In this document: one piece after another, positions 8,239-17,244 of the stretch | How the letters are laid out: each line of letters begins with the position of its first letter | How positions within the stretch are numbered: the stretch's first letter is position 1 | NCBI RefSeq assembly: GCF_007923355.1 | Contig: NZ_VOGO01000006.1 | Span: 186,001 to 250,000, forward strand | DNA length: 64,000 nucleotides | Source: Falsiphaeobacter marinintestinus | GTDB taxonomy: Bacteria; Pseudomonadota; Alphaproteobacteria; Rhodobacterales; Rhodobacteraceae | Reading direction: 5' to 3' | Made by a program: the position numbers and the translations under genes | Notes under the pieces: generated by a model | The model's input: only the letters and a program-made list of their open reading frames with translations | Databases searched by the model: none | What the model was told of the DNA's origin: nothing

Positions 8239-11200
8239 ATGTTTTCTTCGGTGTTCATCAACAGGCCAAAAATGGCCCTCGTCATTTCGCTGGTCCTGAC
8301 GATCATGGGCGCGATCGCTTATGCGGTGCTGCCCGTCGCTCAGTTTCCTGACCTGACGCCGCCGGTGGTCAATGTCTCGGCCAGCTATACCGGGGCCAAC
8401 GCCGAAACCGTTGAAAACACTGTGGCTGCTCCGATCGAGGCGCAAGTCAACGGCGTGGACGACATGTTGTATATGACGTCGACGTCGGCAGACAACGGGT
8501 CGTATTCGTTGTCCGTGACGTTCGAAGTTGGAACAGATCCGGATATTGCATCAGTCAACGTGCAGAACCGGGTCGCACAGGCAATGGCGACATTGCCCAG
8601 TGAAGTGACAGCATCGGGCGTGGTGACGCAGAAATCGTCGACCAACATGCTGATGGTTGTGACGTTGTCTTCGCCCAACGACACCTACGATAGTGTCTTT
8701 CTGTCCAACTATGCGTCGATCAACCTGAAAGACGCGTTGGCGCGGGTGGCCGGGGTCGGCAAGGCCGACGTCATGACGGACCTGAGTTATGCCATGCGGA
8801 TGTGGATGGACCCGGATCAGATGGCCGCGCTTAGCATCACGCCGGGCGATCTGATCAATGCAATCCGCGAACAGAATATAGAAGTTTCTGCCGGCCAGAT
8901 CGGGGCACCGCCCGCGCCTGACGATCAGACGTTTCAATACACGATCAAGACCAAAGGCCGCCTGACGACGGTCGAAGAGTTCGAAAACATCGTCGTTCGG
9001 ACCGGGGAATCGGGGGCCATCGTTCGGGCCAAGGATATCGCCCGGGTCGAACTGGGCGCACAGTTTTACAGTGCTTCGGGTTACTATCAGGGCCACGATG
9101 CTGCCGTGCTGGGTATCTATCAGGCGCCGGGGGCCAACGCGCTTGCGGTCTCTGATCTGGTCACTGCCGAGCTGGAGCGGCTAGCGCGCTCATTCCCGGA
9201 TGACGTCGAATATGAAGTGCCGTTCAACACGACCGATTTTGTCGAACAGTCCCTGAACGACGTGGTTTCGACGCTGATGCTGACCTTTGTGTTGGTGATT
9301 TCAGTGGTCTTCCTTTTTCTGGGAAGCTGGCGTGCGACGATCATCCCGGCCATTGCGATCCCTGTGTCGTTGATCGGCACATTTGCGTTTCTGCTGGCCT
9401 TTGGCATGTCGTTGAACACCATCTCTTTGTTCGCATTGGTTTTGGCGATTGGTATCGTCGTTGATGACGCCATTGTGGTTGTGGAAAACGTCGAACGCAT
9501 CATTGCCGAGGAAGGCCTGCCCCCGGCGGAAGCCACGCGCAAGGCGATGGGGCAGATCACCACGCCAGTGATCGCGACAACGCTGGTGTTGCTGGCCGTC
9601 TTTGTGCCCGTGACCTTTATGCCGGGTATCACAGGGCGGCTGTTTTCCCAGTTCGCGGTCACAATTTCCACAGCCGTGGTGATATCTTCGGTCAACGCGC
9701 TGACCCTGTCGCCCGCATTGTGTGCCTTGGTCCTGAAGCCGCGGTCCGGCCCGCCGACTGGATTGCTGGCCGTCTTTGAGTCCGTCATTGGCACTGTGCG
9801 CAGTGGGTATTTGTCAGTCGTCAAGCGCTTGCTGCGGGTCCCTGCCGTCAGCCTTGCGATCATCGCAGTCGTCGGATTCGCTGCCATGGTGATTATGGGC
9901 AATACATCCAAGGGGTTCATCCCGCTGGAAGACAACGGCTACCTTTTTGTTGATGTGCAACTTCCCGATGCGGCCACTCTGACGCGGACAGAAATAGTCA
10001 CGGCGCGCGTCAATGACCGCATTCGTGAAATTCCCGGCGTGGCGAACACGGTTCTGGTGAACGGCTTTTCGATGCTGAACGGTTTGGCCGTGAATGGCGC
10101 GATGTTGATCGTGAATTTGGAGAATTGGAGCGAACGACAGACCCCCGAGTTGAGCGCGAATGGCGTTCTTGACCAGATTTTGGGTGTGGCATATGGCGAA
10201 TCCGCCGCGTCTATTGTGGCGTTCAACCCGCCACCTATTCAGGGTCTCGGCATGTCTGCCGGGGTCGAGATGGAAGTGCAGCAAGCCGGCGGCGGCAGCC
10301 CGCAGGATTTGTCGGCTGCGGTCGGATCCTTGGTCTATTCCGCCAATCAGGAAGCGGAAATCGGCCAATCCTATACGACGTTCCGGGCCAACGTCCCACA
10401 ATTGTTCGTCGATCTGGATCGCGAAAAGGCCAAAACCCTGCAGGTGTCAGTCGCAGAAGTGTTCCAGACCATGCAGGCCCACCTTGGGTCGTATTACGTG
10501 AATGACTTCAACCTGTTTGGCCGTGTCTATCGTGTGATGATCCAGGCCGAAGGCACCTATCGTGACAAGGTCGAAGATATCAGCAATCTCTACGTCCGGT
10601 CCGAGCAGGGAAAGATGGTGCCATTGGGGACTTTGGTAGATGTCGAAAACGTTCTGGGTCCGGTTTTGCTGAAACGCCACAACCTGTTCCGGTCGGCGAC
10701 GGTCACGGCGATCCCAGCTGAGGGCATGTCGACAGGGGACGCAATCACAACCATGACCGAAGTGTCCAAAACCGCATTGCCTCCGGGGTATACGTTTGAA
10801 TGGACCGGCACGGCACAACAACAATTGTCGTCCGGCGGGTTGGTGCAGGTGATTTTGGCGATGGCCGTGTTGTTCGGATATCTGTTTCTGGTCGCCCAAT
10901 ACGAAAGCTGGTCGATGCCTGTGGCCATTCTGCTGTCTGTGATTGTCGCCCTGTTTGGCGCGGTGACTGCGGTCTCAGTCGTGGGGAGCGATATTAACCT
11001 CTACACCCAGATCGGGATGATCATGTTGATAGGGCTGGCATCCAAAAACGCGATTTTGATCGTCGAATTCGCGATGGAGCAACGCGCCGAAGGCAAAACG
11101 ATCATCGAAGCCGCAGCAGAAGCCGCGCATCAGCGGTTCCGAGCGGTGATGATGACAGCGTTGTCTTTCTTGTTGGGCGTTGTGCCGTTGCTGGTGGCCA

Positions 11201-11373
11201 GCGGGGCTGGTGCGGCCTCGCAAAAAGCCATCGGTGTTGCGGTGTTCGGCGGCATGCTGGCCGCCACCGTCATCGGTGTTGCTGTGGTTCCGGTGTTGTA
11301 TGCCGTCATGCAAAGCACGCGCGAATGGATCAAAGGCGATCATCGCAAGTCGCCGGACACCCCCTCCAGCTAA
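8239..11373 (+). CDS. RND multidrug efflux pump, inner-membrane transporter (AcrB/MexB family)
   Basis: At 1044 residues this is the full length of an HAE-1 type RND pump. It has the first transmembrane helix at the N-terminus, two large periplasmic loops and the proton-relay motif 'GIVVDDAIVVVENVER' in helix 4 with adjacent Asp409 and Asp410 (AcrB D407/D408). The second half repeats the layout, with 'LIGLASKNAILIVEFA' in helix 10. It exports hydrophobic compounds driven by the proton gradient, together with the adaptor encoded just upstream. No local regulator gene is present, so control must come from elsewhere. Confidence 0.95.
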   Translation: MFSSVFINRPKMALVISLVLTIMGAIAYAVLPVAQFPDLTPPVVNVSASYTGANAETVENTVAAPIEAQVNGVDDMLYMTSTSADNGSYSLSVTFEVGTDPDIASVNVQNRVAQAMATLPSEVTASGVVTQKSSTNMLMVVTLSSPNDTYDSVFLSNYASINLKDALARVAGVGKADVMTDLSYAMRMWMDPDQMAALSITPGDLINAIREQNIEVSAGQIGAPPAPDDQTFQYTIKTKGRLTTVEEFENIVVRTGESGAIVRAKDIARVELGAQFYSASGYYQGHDAAVLGIYQAPGANALAVSDLVTAELERLARSFPDDVEYEVPFNTTDFVEQSLNDVVSTLMLTFVLVISVVFLFLGSWRATIIPAIAIPVSLIGTFAFLLAFGMSLNTISLFALVLAIGIVVDDAIVVVENVERIIAEEGLPPAEATRKAMGQITTPVIATTLVLLAVFVPVTFMPGITGRLFSQFAVTISTAVVISSVNALTLSPALCALVLKPRSGPPTGLLAVFESVIGTVRSGYLSVVKRLLRVPAVSLAIIAVVGFAAMVIMGNTSKGFIPLEDNGYLFVDVQLPDAATLTRTEIVTARVNDRIREIPGVANTVLVNGFSMLNGLAVNGAMLIVNLENWSERQTPELSANGVLDQILGVAYGESAASIVAFNPPPIQGLGMSAGVEMEVQQAGGGSPQDLSAAVGSLVYSANQEAEIGQSYTTFRANVPQLFVDLDREKAKTLQVSVAEVFQTMQAHLGSYYVNDFNLFGRVYRVMIQAEGTYRDKVEDISNLYVRSEQGKMVPLGTLVDVENVLGPVLLKRHNLFRSATVTAIPAEGMSTGDAITTMTEVSKTALPPGYTFEWTGTAQQQLSSGGLVQVILAMAVLFGYLFLVAQYESWSMPVAILLSVIVALFGAVTAVSVVGSDINLYTQIGMIMLIGLASKNAILIVEFAMEQRAEGKTIIEAAAEAAHQRFRAVMMTALSFLLGVVPLLVASGAGAASQKAIGVAVFGGMLAATVIGVAVVPVLYAVMQSTREWIKGDHRKSPDTPSS

Positions 11374-11390
11374 GTCTGCTCTGGCAAGGG

Positions 11391-11413
11391 CCCGTCGGTT
11401 CGGCGGGGCTTTT
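11391..11413 (+). terminator. Probable intrinsic terminator of the RND operon
   Basis: CCCGTCG and CGGCGGG (one G-U pair) form a seven-pair stem with a GTT loop, followed by GCTTTT. It lies 18 bases after the pump stop codon. The T run is short, so termination strength is uncertain. Confidence 0.5.
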
Positions 11414-11615
11414 GCTGTTTCCCCAGCAAGTGCTTTTGGGCGCATAGCGCCCTGTGCGACGCGCTTTTTCCGATCCCGATCCAGTGCTTTGCGTCCCCGG
11501 CACCCGCGCCGGGGCCGATGCTGATCGTAACGTCGCGACGCTTACGTCAGGCTTGACGAAAGTCGTCCCGGCCATCTAACTTAACACTGTAAAGATAGAT
11601 GGGAGGCATGCAGCC

Positions 11616-13133
11616 GTGAAAGATTTTGACGCCATTGTCATTGGGGCAGGGAATGGGGGCCTTTCGGCTGCTGTCGCTTTGCAACGCGGCGGGATGCAGA
11701 CCTTGCTGTTGGAGCGACACAACATTCCCGGCGGCTGCGCGACCTCATTCGTGCGCGGGGATTACGAATTCGAGGTGGCGCTGCACCAGCTCTCGGGGTT
11801 GGGAACCGAGAAACAACCAGCCGTTCTGCGCCATGTCTTTGACAGTCTGGGCGTGACTGACAAAGTCACGTTCATCGAAGAGCATCACCTTTACCGCTAC
11901 GCCGTGCCCGGGGTGATTGATATCACCTTGCCAGCCAGCGTTAGCGGGATCGTTCAGACCCTGAGCACCGAATTCCCCGAAGAAGCTGACGCGATCCAGA
12001 AGTTTATGGACCTTTGCGAGGTCATCACGCTCGAAACCTATATGGCGCTGCCAAATGCCCGCCGGTCTGGTGACCCGGACGTGCTCAAACGAAACTGTCG
12101 GAACTTCGTCAAATACGGGTTGAAGAGCACCCAAGACGTGATGGACGAGTTCTTTATCAGCCCGGTTCTGAAAGCAGTGCTCGGCGGCTATTGGGGCTAT
12201 GCGGGGCAACCGCTGGATCGGCTGCCGTTCAGCGATCTTGGTGTGATGCTTTATGCCTATGCCGCGATGAAACCCTGGCATATCGAAGGCGGATCGCAAG
12301 CCTTGTCGAACGCGCTTTTGGAGAGCTTTCTTGAGGCCGGCGGCGATGTGCGCTTCAACTGTGGCGCAGAAAAGATCCTGACCGAAGGCGGCGGTGTCAG
12401 CGCGGTGCGCACTGAACATGGCGATGTCTTCACCTGCAATCAGGTGGTGTCGAATGCAAGTTCGGTTCTGACCTACAACCAGTTGCTGGATCGTCCTGAA
12501 CTGGCAAAAAACGCACGCGAAGATTTCAAATCGCGCCGCATGGGGGTGTCGGGTTTCGTGCTGTACATGGGCCTTGATTGCACGCCTGAGGATCTGGGGC
12601 TTGAGGCCGCAACGAACTTCATCGCAACCACGATAGATGACAAGCAGCAGTACGCGCGATCCAAAGGGTTTGAAGACCCGCTGGGATGTCTTTTCACCTG
12701 CTACACGGTGGGCGACAAGACGATGGCGCCACAAGGCAAGTCCGTCGCCGCATTGATGTGCCTGCAATATGGTGAGCCGTGGGACAGCATTGCGCCCGAA
12801 GAGTATGCTGCGACCAAATTCGCCTATGCCGAAAAGCTGATCGCGTTGGCCGAAAATGTGATCCCGAACTTTCGCCAGCACATCGAAGAAATCGAAATCG
12901 GCACGCCGGTGACCATGATGCGCTATCTCAATACGCCGGGCGGTGCGATCTATGGTTTTGATCAGACCATCGCCGAACACGGTGCTGTGCGTGATCGGGT
13001 ACGCCCGGTTGATGGTCTGCATCTGGCCGGGTCGTGGACCGGTATGGGCGGCTTTCAACCCACATACCAAGCGGGGGCGGCAGTTGCGGCCTCTATCTTG
13101 CGCAAACAGAACACCAAGGGAAACGCAGCATGA
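11616..13133 (+). CDS. CrtI/phytoene desaturase-like FAD-dependent oxidoreductase
   Basis: The 505-residue protein has the Rossmann dinucleotide motif 'VIGAGNGGLSAAVALQRGG' at residues 8-26, a 'PGGCATS' loop and a C-terminal FAD motif 'GLHLAGSWTGMGGFQPTYQ'. This is the layout of CrtI, retinol saturase and related desaturases/saturases. The start is a GTG with GGGAGG nine bases upstream; the ATG at 11609 hits a stop after three codons. It overlaps the next gene (a flavin/2Fe-2S reductase) by ATGA, which suggests that the reductase feeds electrons to this flavoprotein. No carotenoid genes are nearby, so the substrate is open; a saturase-type reduction of an isoprenoid or fatty chain is possible. 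Confidence 0.85.
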   Translation: MKDFDAIVIGAGNGGLSAAVALQRGGMQTLLLERHNIPGGCATSFVRGDYEFEVALHQLSGLGTEKQPAVLRHVFDSLGVTDKVTFIEEHHLYRYAVPGVIDITLPASVSGIVQTLSTEFPEEADAIQKFMDLCEVITLETYMALPNARRSGDPDVLKRNCRNFVKYGLKSTQDVMDEFFISPVLKAVLGGYWGYAGQPLDRLPFSDLGVMLYAYAAMKPWHIEGGSQALSNALLESFLEAGGDVRFNCGAEKILTEGGGVSAVRTEHGDVFTCNQVVSNASSVLTYNQLLDRPELAKNAREDFKSRRMGVSGFVLYMGLDCTPEDLGLEAATNFIATTIDDKQQYARSKGFEDPLGCLFTCYTVGDKTMAPQGKSVAALMCLQYGEPWDSIAPEEYAATKFAYAEKLIALAENVIPNFRQHIEEIEIGTPVTMMRYLNTPGGAIYGFDQTIAEHGAVRDRVRPVDGLHLAGSWTGMGGFQPTYQAGAAVAASILRKQNTKGNAA

Positions 13134-14290
13134 CCGGCATGGATATTCGCAGTGTGATCGACGGTTTTGATGCGGCGCGGTCCCGGATCGAAGACATGGT
13201 GCAGGATGGTCAGGACTTCGCTGATGTCCCAGCCAAGGTGGCGGGCCGGATCAACGCCCTGCACCCCAAGCGTCTGAACCTTGTGGTGTCAGATGTGATT
13301 GTGGAAACCGCAACGACCCGGACTTTGCGCCTGACCAGCCCCGACGGCGGTCTGCCGCCGTTCCTGGCCGGGCAATACGTCAATCTTTTTGTGACCGTGG
13401 ATGGAGTGAATACATCGCGCCCCTATGCAATCTCGTCTGCGCCGCAGGACCGGGGGCATTACGATCTGACCGTGCGCAAGATCGGGCAGGGCTTTGTCAG
13501 CCCTTACCTTGTCGATCAAATCCAACCGGGTGCCCATCTGACGTCAACCGGCCCTATGGGATCGTTCTATGTCAACCCGATCCACCATGGTCGCGATCTG
13601 GTGTTTCTGGCAGGCGGGTCCGGTGTGGCCCCTGCGATCAGCATGATCCGGGACATCGCCGCGCGACAGCTGCCGGTCAGGTTCCATCTGATTTATGGGT
13701 CGCGCAGGTCGGACGACGTGATCTTTGATGCCGCGTTGCGCGATCTGGAAGATCAGCATGACTTCCTGACGGTCACCCGCGTGATGTCAGAGCCTGAAGC
13801 CGGGTATAAGGATCGCACCGGTTTCATTGATGCTGCGTTGATTTCTGACCTGTGTACGCCGCTGGACCGCAAAACGGTCTACCTGTGCGGCCCTCCCGCG
13901 ATGAACACATTTTGCGGGGCCGAATTGCGCAAGACGGGTATGCCGGACAAACGGGTTCACATCGAAGCGAATGGTCCGCCGGTTGCCCCCCAGTTGCGTG
14001 AGGGCTGGCCTGACACAACGTCGGTTGATCAATCGGTGACAGTAACTGTGAGCGGGCGCGGATCATTTCAGACAACGGCAGGAGAGCCGCTGCTGAACGC
14101 GCTGGAACGCAACGGGTATGAGGCTGAAAACGCCTGTCGGTCGGGCGAATGCAGCCTGTGCCGGGTCAAGGTCTTGTCAGGTGAGGTGTTCAGCCCGTCC
14201 GAGGCAAAGTTGCGCCAGTCTGATCGACGGTTTGGCTGGGTGCACTCGTGCGTTGCCTATCCGTTATCAGATATCGAGATCCTGCTTTAA
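13130..14290 (+). CDS. Flavin-dependent NAD(P)H reductase with C-terminal 2Fe-2S ferredoxin domain
   Basis: The 386-residue protein has, in order, an FAD-binding barrel ('RPYAISSAP', about residue 98), an NAD(P)-binding domain ('FLAGGSGVAPAISMIRD' and 'VYLCGPPAMN') and a plant-type ferredoxin domain with 'CRSGECSLC' and a last cysteine near the end ('VHSC'). This is the architecture of PaaE- and vanillate-demethylase-type reductases. Electrons would flow from NAD(P)H through FAD to the 2Fe-2S cluster and then to a partner. The partner is most simply the CrtI-like flavoprotein whose stop codon overlaps this start. The gene meets the SGNH hydrolase gene tail-to-tail with a four-base overlap. 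Confidence 0.88.
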   Translation: MTGMDIRSVIDGFDAARSRIEDMVQDGQDFADVPAKVAGRINALHPKRLNLVVSDVIVETATTRTLRLTSPDGGLPPFLAGQYVNLFVTVDGVNTSRPYAISSAPQDRGHYDLTVRKIGQGFVSPYLVDQIQPGAHLTSTGPMGSFYVNPIHHGRDLVFLAGGSGVAPAISMIRDIAARQLPVRFHLIYGSRRSDDVIFDAALRDLEDQHDFLTVTRVMSEPEAGYKDRTGFIDAALISDLCTPLDRKTVYLCGPPAMNTFCGAELRKTGMPDKRVHIEANGPPVAPQLREGWPDTTSVDQSVTVTVSGRGSFQTTAGEPLLNALERNGYEAENACRSGECSLCRVKVLSGEVFSPSEAKLRQSDRRFGWVHSCVAYPLSDIEILL

Positions 14291-14997
14291 CGACCGGTGT
14301 CTTGCAGCGGTTCATCAAGAATCGCCGTGCAGACACGATCCGCCCATTCGGCATAGATACGTGGTCCCGGATGAAACCCGTCCGGGGCCATATGCGTTTC
14401 GTCCAGATCCAGATCCAGCGGGACGTACCGGCCTTCGGGCCGGGCATGGATCAAACCCTTGAGTGCTGCGTCAAACCGGTCGCCGCGTTGTCCAAGAAGT
14501 GCCCGCAGCGGGTCAGGCAGCAACGGGAACCGCCCGATTGGGGGCAGGGCCGTCCAGTACACGCGCCGCACGCTGTGCCTTTGGGTGAGCAGCGTCAGAA
14601 TGACGTCAACGTTTTTGGCCCAGATCCGTTGCGGAACGCCGTTCTTCACATCGTTGATACCCAAGGACAGCACCGCGATGTCGGCCTGTGCCGGGGCCAG
14701 ATCCTGAAGGGTTTTTACCCCCCAGACCGTTGTCGCGCCGGATGTCGCCTCTAACTGCCAGGACACTGTGTGATGCAGGGACAGCCCGGCCACAAGATGG
14801 CCAGCCAGCGCATCTTGTTGTCTGGTTACACCTACACCGGCAGCCGATGAATCCCCGAACACCAGCAGTTTCAGATCAGACCCGGCCCCGGTTGCCCCGG
14901 CACGGGCGCCATCGGGTTCGGGCAAACGTTGAGCAACCCTGATGACCTGTATGGCTTGCGCGACCGCCACCGGATATTGCGTCAATCTGCGGATCAT
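14287..14997 (-). CDS. SGNH/GDSL-family esterase or lipase
   Basis: The 236-residue protein has all four SGNH blocks: 'FGDSSAAGVG' near residue 48 (nucleophile Ser), the block II Gly in 'TSGATT', 'LSLGINDVKNG' (block III Asn) and 'DGFHPG' near the C-terminus (catalytic Asp and His). It resembles small cytoplasmic or periplasmic arylesterases/lysophospholipases; a convincing signal peptide is not seen. Its start overlaps the stop of the TetR gene by four bases, so it is translated from the same message and probably controlled by that regulator. Confidence 0.85.
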   Translation of the reverse strand: MIRRLTQYPVAVAQAIQVIRVAQRLPEPDGARAGATGAGSDLKLLVFGDSSAAGVGVTRQQDALAGHLVAGLSLHHTVSWQLEATSGATTVWGVKTLQDLAPAQADIAVLSLGINDVKNGVPQRIWAKNVDVILTLLTQRHSVRRVYWTALPPIGRFPLLPDPLRALLGQRGDRFDAALKGLIHARPEGRYVPLDLDLDETHMAPDGFHPGPRIYAEWADRVCTAILDEPLQDTGR

Positions 14998-15653
14998 TTC
15001 AGTTGCTCTGTCGAAGGGGATCCGGTGAGGGCCCGCAGCACTTCTCGGTGGCCGCCGGGGGGCAGATCCACCAGGCCTTCACCGATCAGCGACGCCAACC
15101 CATGCACCATGGACCATGCGCCGATCGTCAGGGTGTCGGCGCGCTTTGTATCTGGAACCAGTTCTCGAAAGGCCTGATTCAGCAGGGCATAGGGCCGGGT
15201 CGCTTCTTCGATCAACTGGTCACGGCTGCTTTCAGCGCGCTTCGGGACCGGATCAAGGGTCGATATCATCAGCCGATAGATCTCGGGGTTGTTCAGCGCA
15301 AAATCGACGTAAGCCGTGCCGAAATCCAAAATCTGGCTGCTTGGGTCCTGATCGCTTGACCTGCAAGCCTCCAGCGTGTCGGCAAGTTCGCGAAACCCCG
15401 AGGCACAGATGGCGCGCAACAGGGCTTTCTTGTCTGCAAAGTGGGAATAGGGTGCAGCCTGACTGACACCGACCCGGGCCGCGACGGCGCGCAGGGAAAG
15501 CTTGTCTCGCCCCTGCTCGCGCAGAATTGCGCGTCCCGCAGTCACAAGCGCCTGTGCAAGGTCTCCGTGGTGATAGGTGTTTGCCTTTTGCCCCAGCGTC
15601 CCGATCCTTTTGCTGCGTTGCAACAGTGTGCTGTTTCGCCAAGGCAAGCGCAA
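14994..15653 (-). CDS. TetR-family transcriptional regulator
   Basis: The protein has a typical N-terminal TetR helix-turn-helix: 'TYHHGDLAQALV' leads into 'LSLRAVAARVGVSQAAPYSHF', followed by a C-terminal ligand domain of the WHG type. The exact start is uncertain. The TTG at 15653 lacks a ribosome-binding site, and an inverted repeat that looks like an operator falls inside the first codons. A start at the TTG at 15623 or the CTG at 15596 (AAAAGGA eight bases upstream) would leave the whole DNA-binding domain intact. It is coupled to the SGNH esterase gene, which it may control. Confidence 0.85.
   Translation of the reverse strand: MRLPWRNSTLLQRSKRIGTLGQKANTYHHGDLAQALVTAGRAILREQGRDKLSLRAVAARVGVSQAAPYSHFADKKALLRAICASGFRELADTLEACRSSDQDPSSQILDFGTAYVDFALNNPEIYRLMISTLDPVPKRAESSRDQLIEEATRPYALLNQAFRELVPDTKRADTLTIGAWSMVHGLASLIGEGLVDLPPGGHREVLRALTGSPSTEQLK
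15622..15635. promoter_or_regulatory. Candidate TetR autoregulatory operator
   Basis: AACAG-N4-CTGTT is an inverted repeat placed just upstream of the likely true start of the TetR gene. Position and symmetry suit autorepression; binding is inferred. Confidence 0.4.
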
Positions 15654-15683
15654 GCAAGCCGGAGCGTCAAGGTCACCGGAAAA

Positions 15684-16646
15684 TCAGGCAGGCCAGACGA
15701 CCCTGAACCCCTGATGCGTGGTGGTGCTGTCTGGCGAAGTTCCGGACCGCGCTGCGATGCGATAGCGAAAACAATAGCTTTTGTGGCACAAAAACGACCC
15801 TCCTTTTGACAATCGATACCCCTTCATCTGTTTCAGCCTGTCCTTGACCTCTTTGCGCAGCGACCGGACGCGATAGGTTTCGGATGTCCATTCCCAGACG
15901 TTGCCGACCATGTTGAAAAGACCGTACCCGTTGGGGTCAAAGCTGTGGGCGGGTGCTGTGGTGTCATGGCCATCCAGCAGCAGATTGGTGTCGGGGAACC
16001 GGCCCTGCCAGATGTTGCAGGGCTGATAATCGGTGTCGTTCGGTTCTTGCACGCCCCACGGGAAGGCCACGTCGCCCAATCCGCCCCGCGCAGCATGTTC
16101 CCATTCGGCTTCGGTGGGCAACCGCCCTCCGGCCCATCTGGCAAAAGCTGTCGCGTCGTTCCATGACACATGCACAACCGGGTGGTCGGGATGCCAGGTG
16201 TCTGGCCCGGTTCCCGGCCCATTGGGGTCGCGCCAGCTTGCACCTTCGACCACGCGCCACCATTCGACACCGGCCACAGCGCGGGTGGGCCCCACGCTGT
16301 CCGGGACCTGTGCCCAGAACACGAAGGACCAGCCAAACCGTTCCGCTTCGGTCACAAACCCGGTTTCTTCGACAAACACCGCGAATTCGGCGTTTGTGAC
16401 GGTTGTTGCCCCGATGCGGAACGGTTTGATCCTGGCCTTGCGCAAGGGGCCTTCGCCGTCGATCAGAAAAAACGGCGTATCGGTTCCGATCAACCCAATG
16501 CCGCCGGGAACCAGAACGGCGTGGTCGGGAACGCGCTCGGTCGTTGACGCGTCCGGCGTGTTGGTTGGTGCACAGGATGGCCGGTTGGCCGCAGGCAAAC
16601 AGCACGATTTGGTTTCAGGATCGTCAGAGGTCATGTCAGCGGTCAT
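15684..16646 (-). CDS. Formylglycine-generating enzyme (sulfatase-modifying factor) family
   Basis: The protein ends with 'GGSFLCHKSYCFRYRIAARS', which carries the two active-site cysteines (C287 and C292) in the C-x4-C spacing of true FGE enzymes, plus the Ser between them. Most relatives in this fold lack both. Upstream are the fold landmarks 'HPVVHVSWNDATAFARWAGGRLPTE' (split here only for reading) and 'GNVWEWTS'. FGE oxidises a Cys in C-x-P-x-R of sulfatases to formylglycine using copper and oxygen. No sulfatase gene is visible in the window. The start at 16646 (320 residues) is a choice; the frame is open to 16823 with weak ribosome-binding sites throughout. Confidence 0.85.
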   Translation of the reverse strand: MTADMTSDDPETKSCCLPAANRPSCAPTNTPDASTTERVPDHAVLVPGGIGLIGTDTPFFLIDGEGPLRKARIKPFRIGATTVTNAEFAVFVEETGFVTEAERFGWSFVFWAQVPDSVGPTRAVAGVEWWRVVEGASWRDPNGPGTGPDTWHPDHPVVHVSWNDATAFARWAGGRLPTEAEWEHAARGGLGDVAFPWGVQEPNDTDYQPCNIWQGRFPDTNLLLDGHDTTAPAHSFDPNGYGLFNMVGNVWEWTSETYRVRSLRKEVKDRLKQMKGYRLSKGGSFLCHKSYCFRYRIAARSGTSPDSTTTHQGFRVVWPA

Positions 16647-17042
16647 CTCAAGGTTCGGCCAGTGCGGTTCGGTTTCAGGTCGGCCAGGCACCCGAATTGG
16701 TAACAGTGCCCGCTGCAACATGGCATAATCGAGCGATCCGTCACGCTCAATCAAAAGACGCAGGTTTGGTCGTTCTGGATCAGGCTGGAGCCTACGTCGG
16801 CATTCCGGTTTTTTGACCCGCAATTACTGGTTAGAATGGAAGCGAGGCCTTAGACCTGAAAGGTGCTGACCTTTCGTTTGATCCAACCTGAGGACGTGTT
16901 TGCGACCTGGAATCTGGTTATGACATCAAAAGGATCTAAGGTATCCGATCGCTCAAATCGGGTGTGGCGATTCAACCGTTGTCTGAATGGAGCCAGCCGA
17001 CTAACGTGCTTCACAGGAACGTGAAGAACCACCGGAGCCGGA
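16647..17042. other. Intergenic region between FGE and the SGNH-Rieske set
   Basis: This roughly 400-base divergent gap must hold promoters for both sides. Part of it (16647-16823) is an in-frame open extension of the FGE gene that could be coding if translation starts further up. A small inverted repeat CTTCAC-N6-GTGAAG lies at 17009-17026, just before the ribosome-binding site of the 54-residue gene, and could be an operator or leader hairpin. No other gene was seen. Confidence 0.5.
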
Positions 17043-17207
17043 ATGTCTGACGAAGAATTGGTACAGCCCGAAATCAGTGAAACTGAAGCCTCTGGCGAAG
17101 ACCGAAAACCGGCTGAAAGCCCTGCGCAGACCTCACGAATGGAGCGTCTTAAGCGCAAGTTGAAGAAGTTGCAGGGCAAGGACCCGGATATTTATCCGAT
17201 GTGGTAA
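17043..17207 (+). CDS. Small 54-residue hypothetical protein
   Basis: An ATG with GGAG five bases upstream opens a 54-codon frame. The product has an acidic, disordered-looking first half and a basic helix 'MERLKRKLKKLQGKD' followed by the C-terminal tail 'PDIYPMW'. No family is recognised. The gene ends 37 bases before the start of the tandem SGNH gene and has the same orientation, so it is probably the first gene of that operon. The conspicuous end sequence may be a docking tail. The evidence that it is expressed is only the ribosome-binding site and the position. Confidence 0.6.
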   Translation: MSDEELVQPEISETEASGEDRKPAESPAQTSRMERLKRKLKKLQGKDPDIYPMW

Positions 17208-17244
17208 GCCCGGACATGTGGCACGAGAGCAGGAGACGGTTCCC

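Noticed and set aside
11745-13070. Open frame of 441 codons on the minus strand opposite the CrtI-like gene
   Set aside because: It lies wholly opposite the CrtI-like gene and shows no motif, ribosome-binding site or coding logic of its own.
16850-17179. Minus-strand frame of 109 codons opposite the 54-residue gene
   Set aside because: The plus-strand small gene has the better ribosome-binding site and fits the operon; the minus-strand product looks random.
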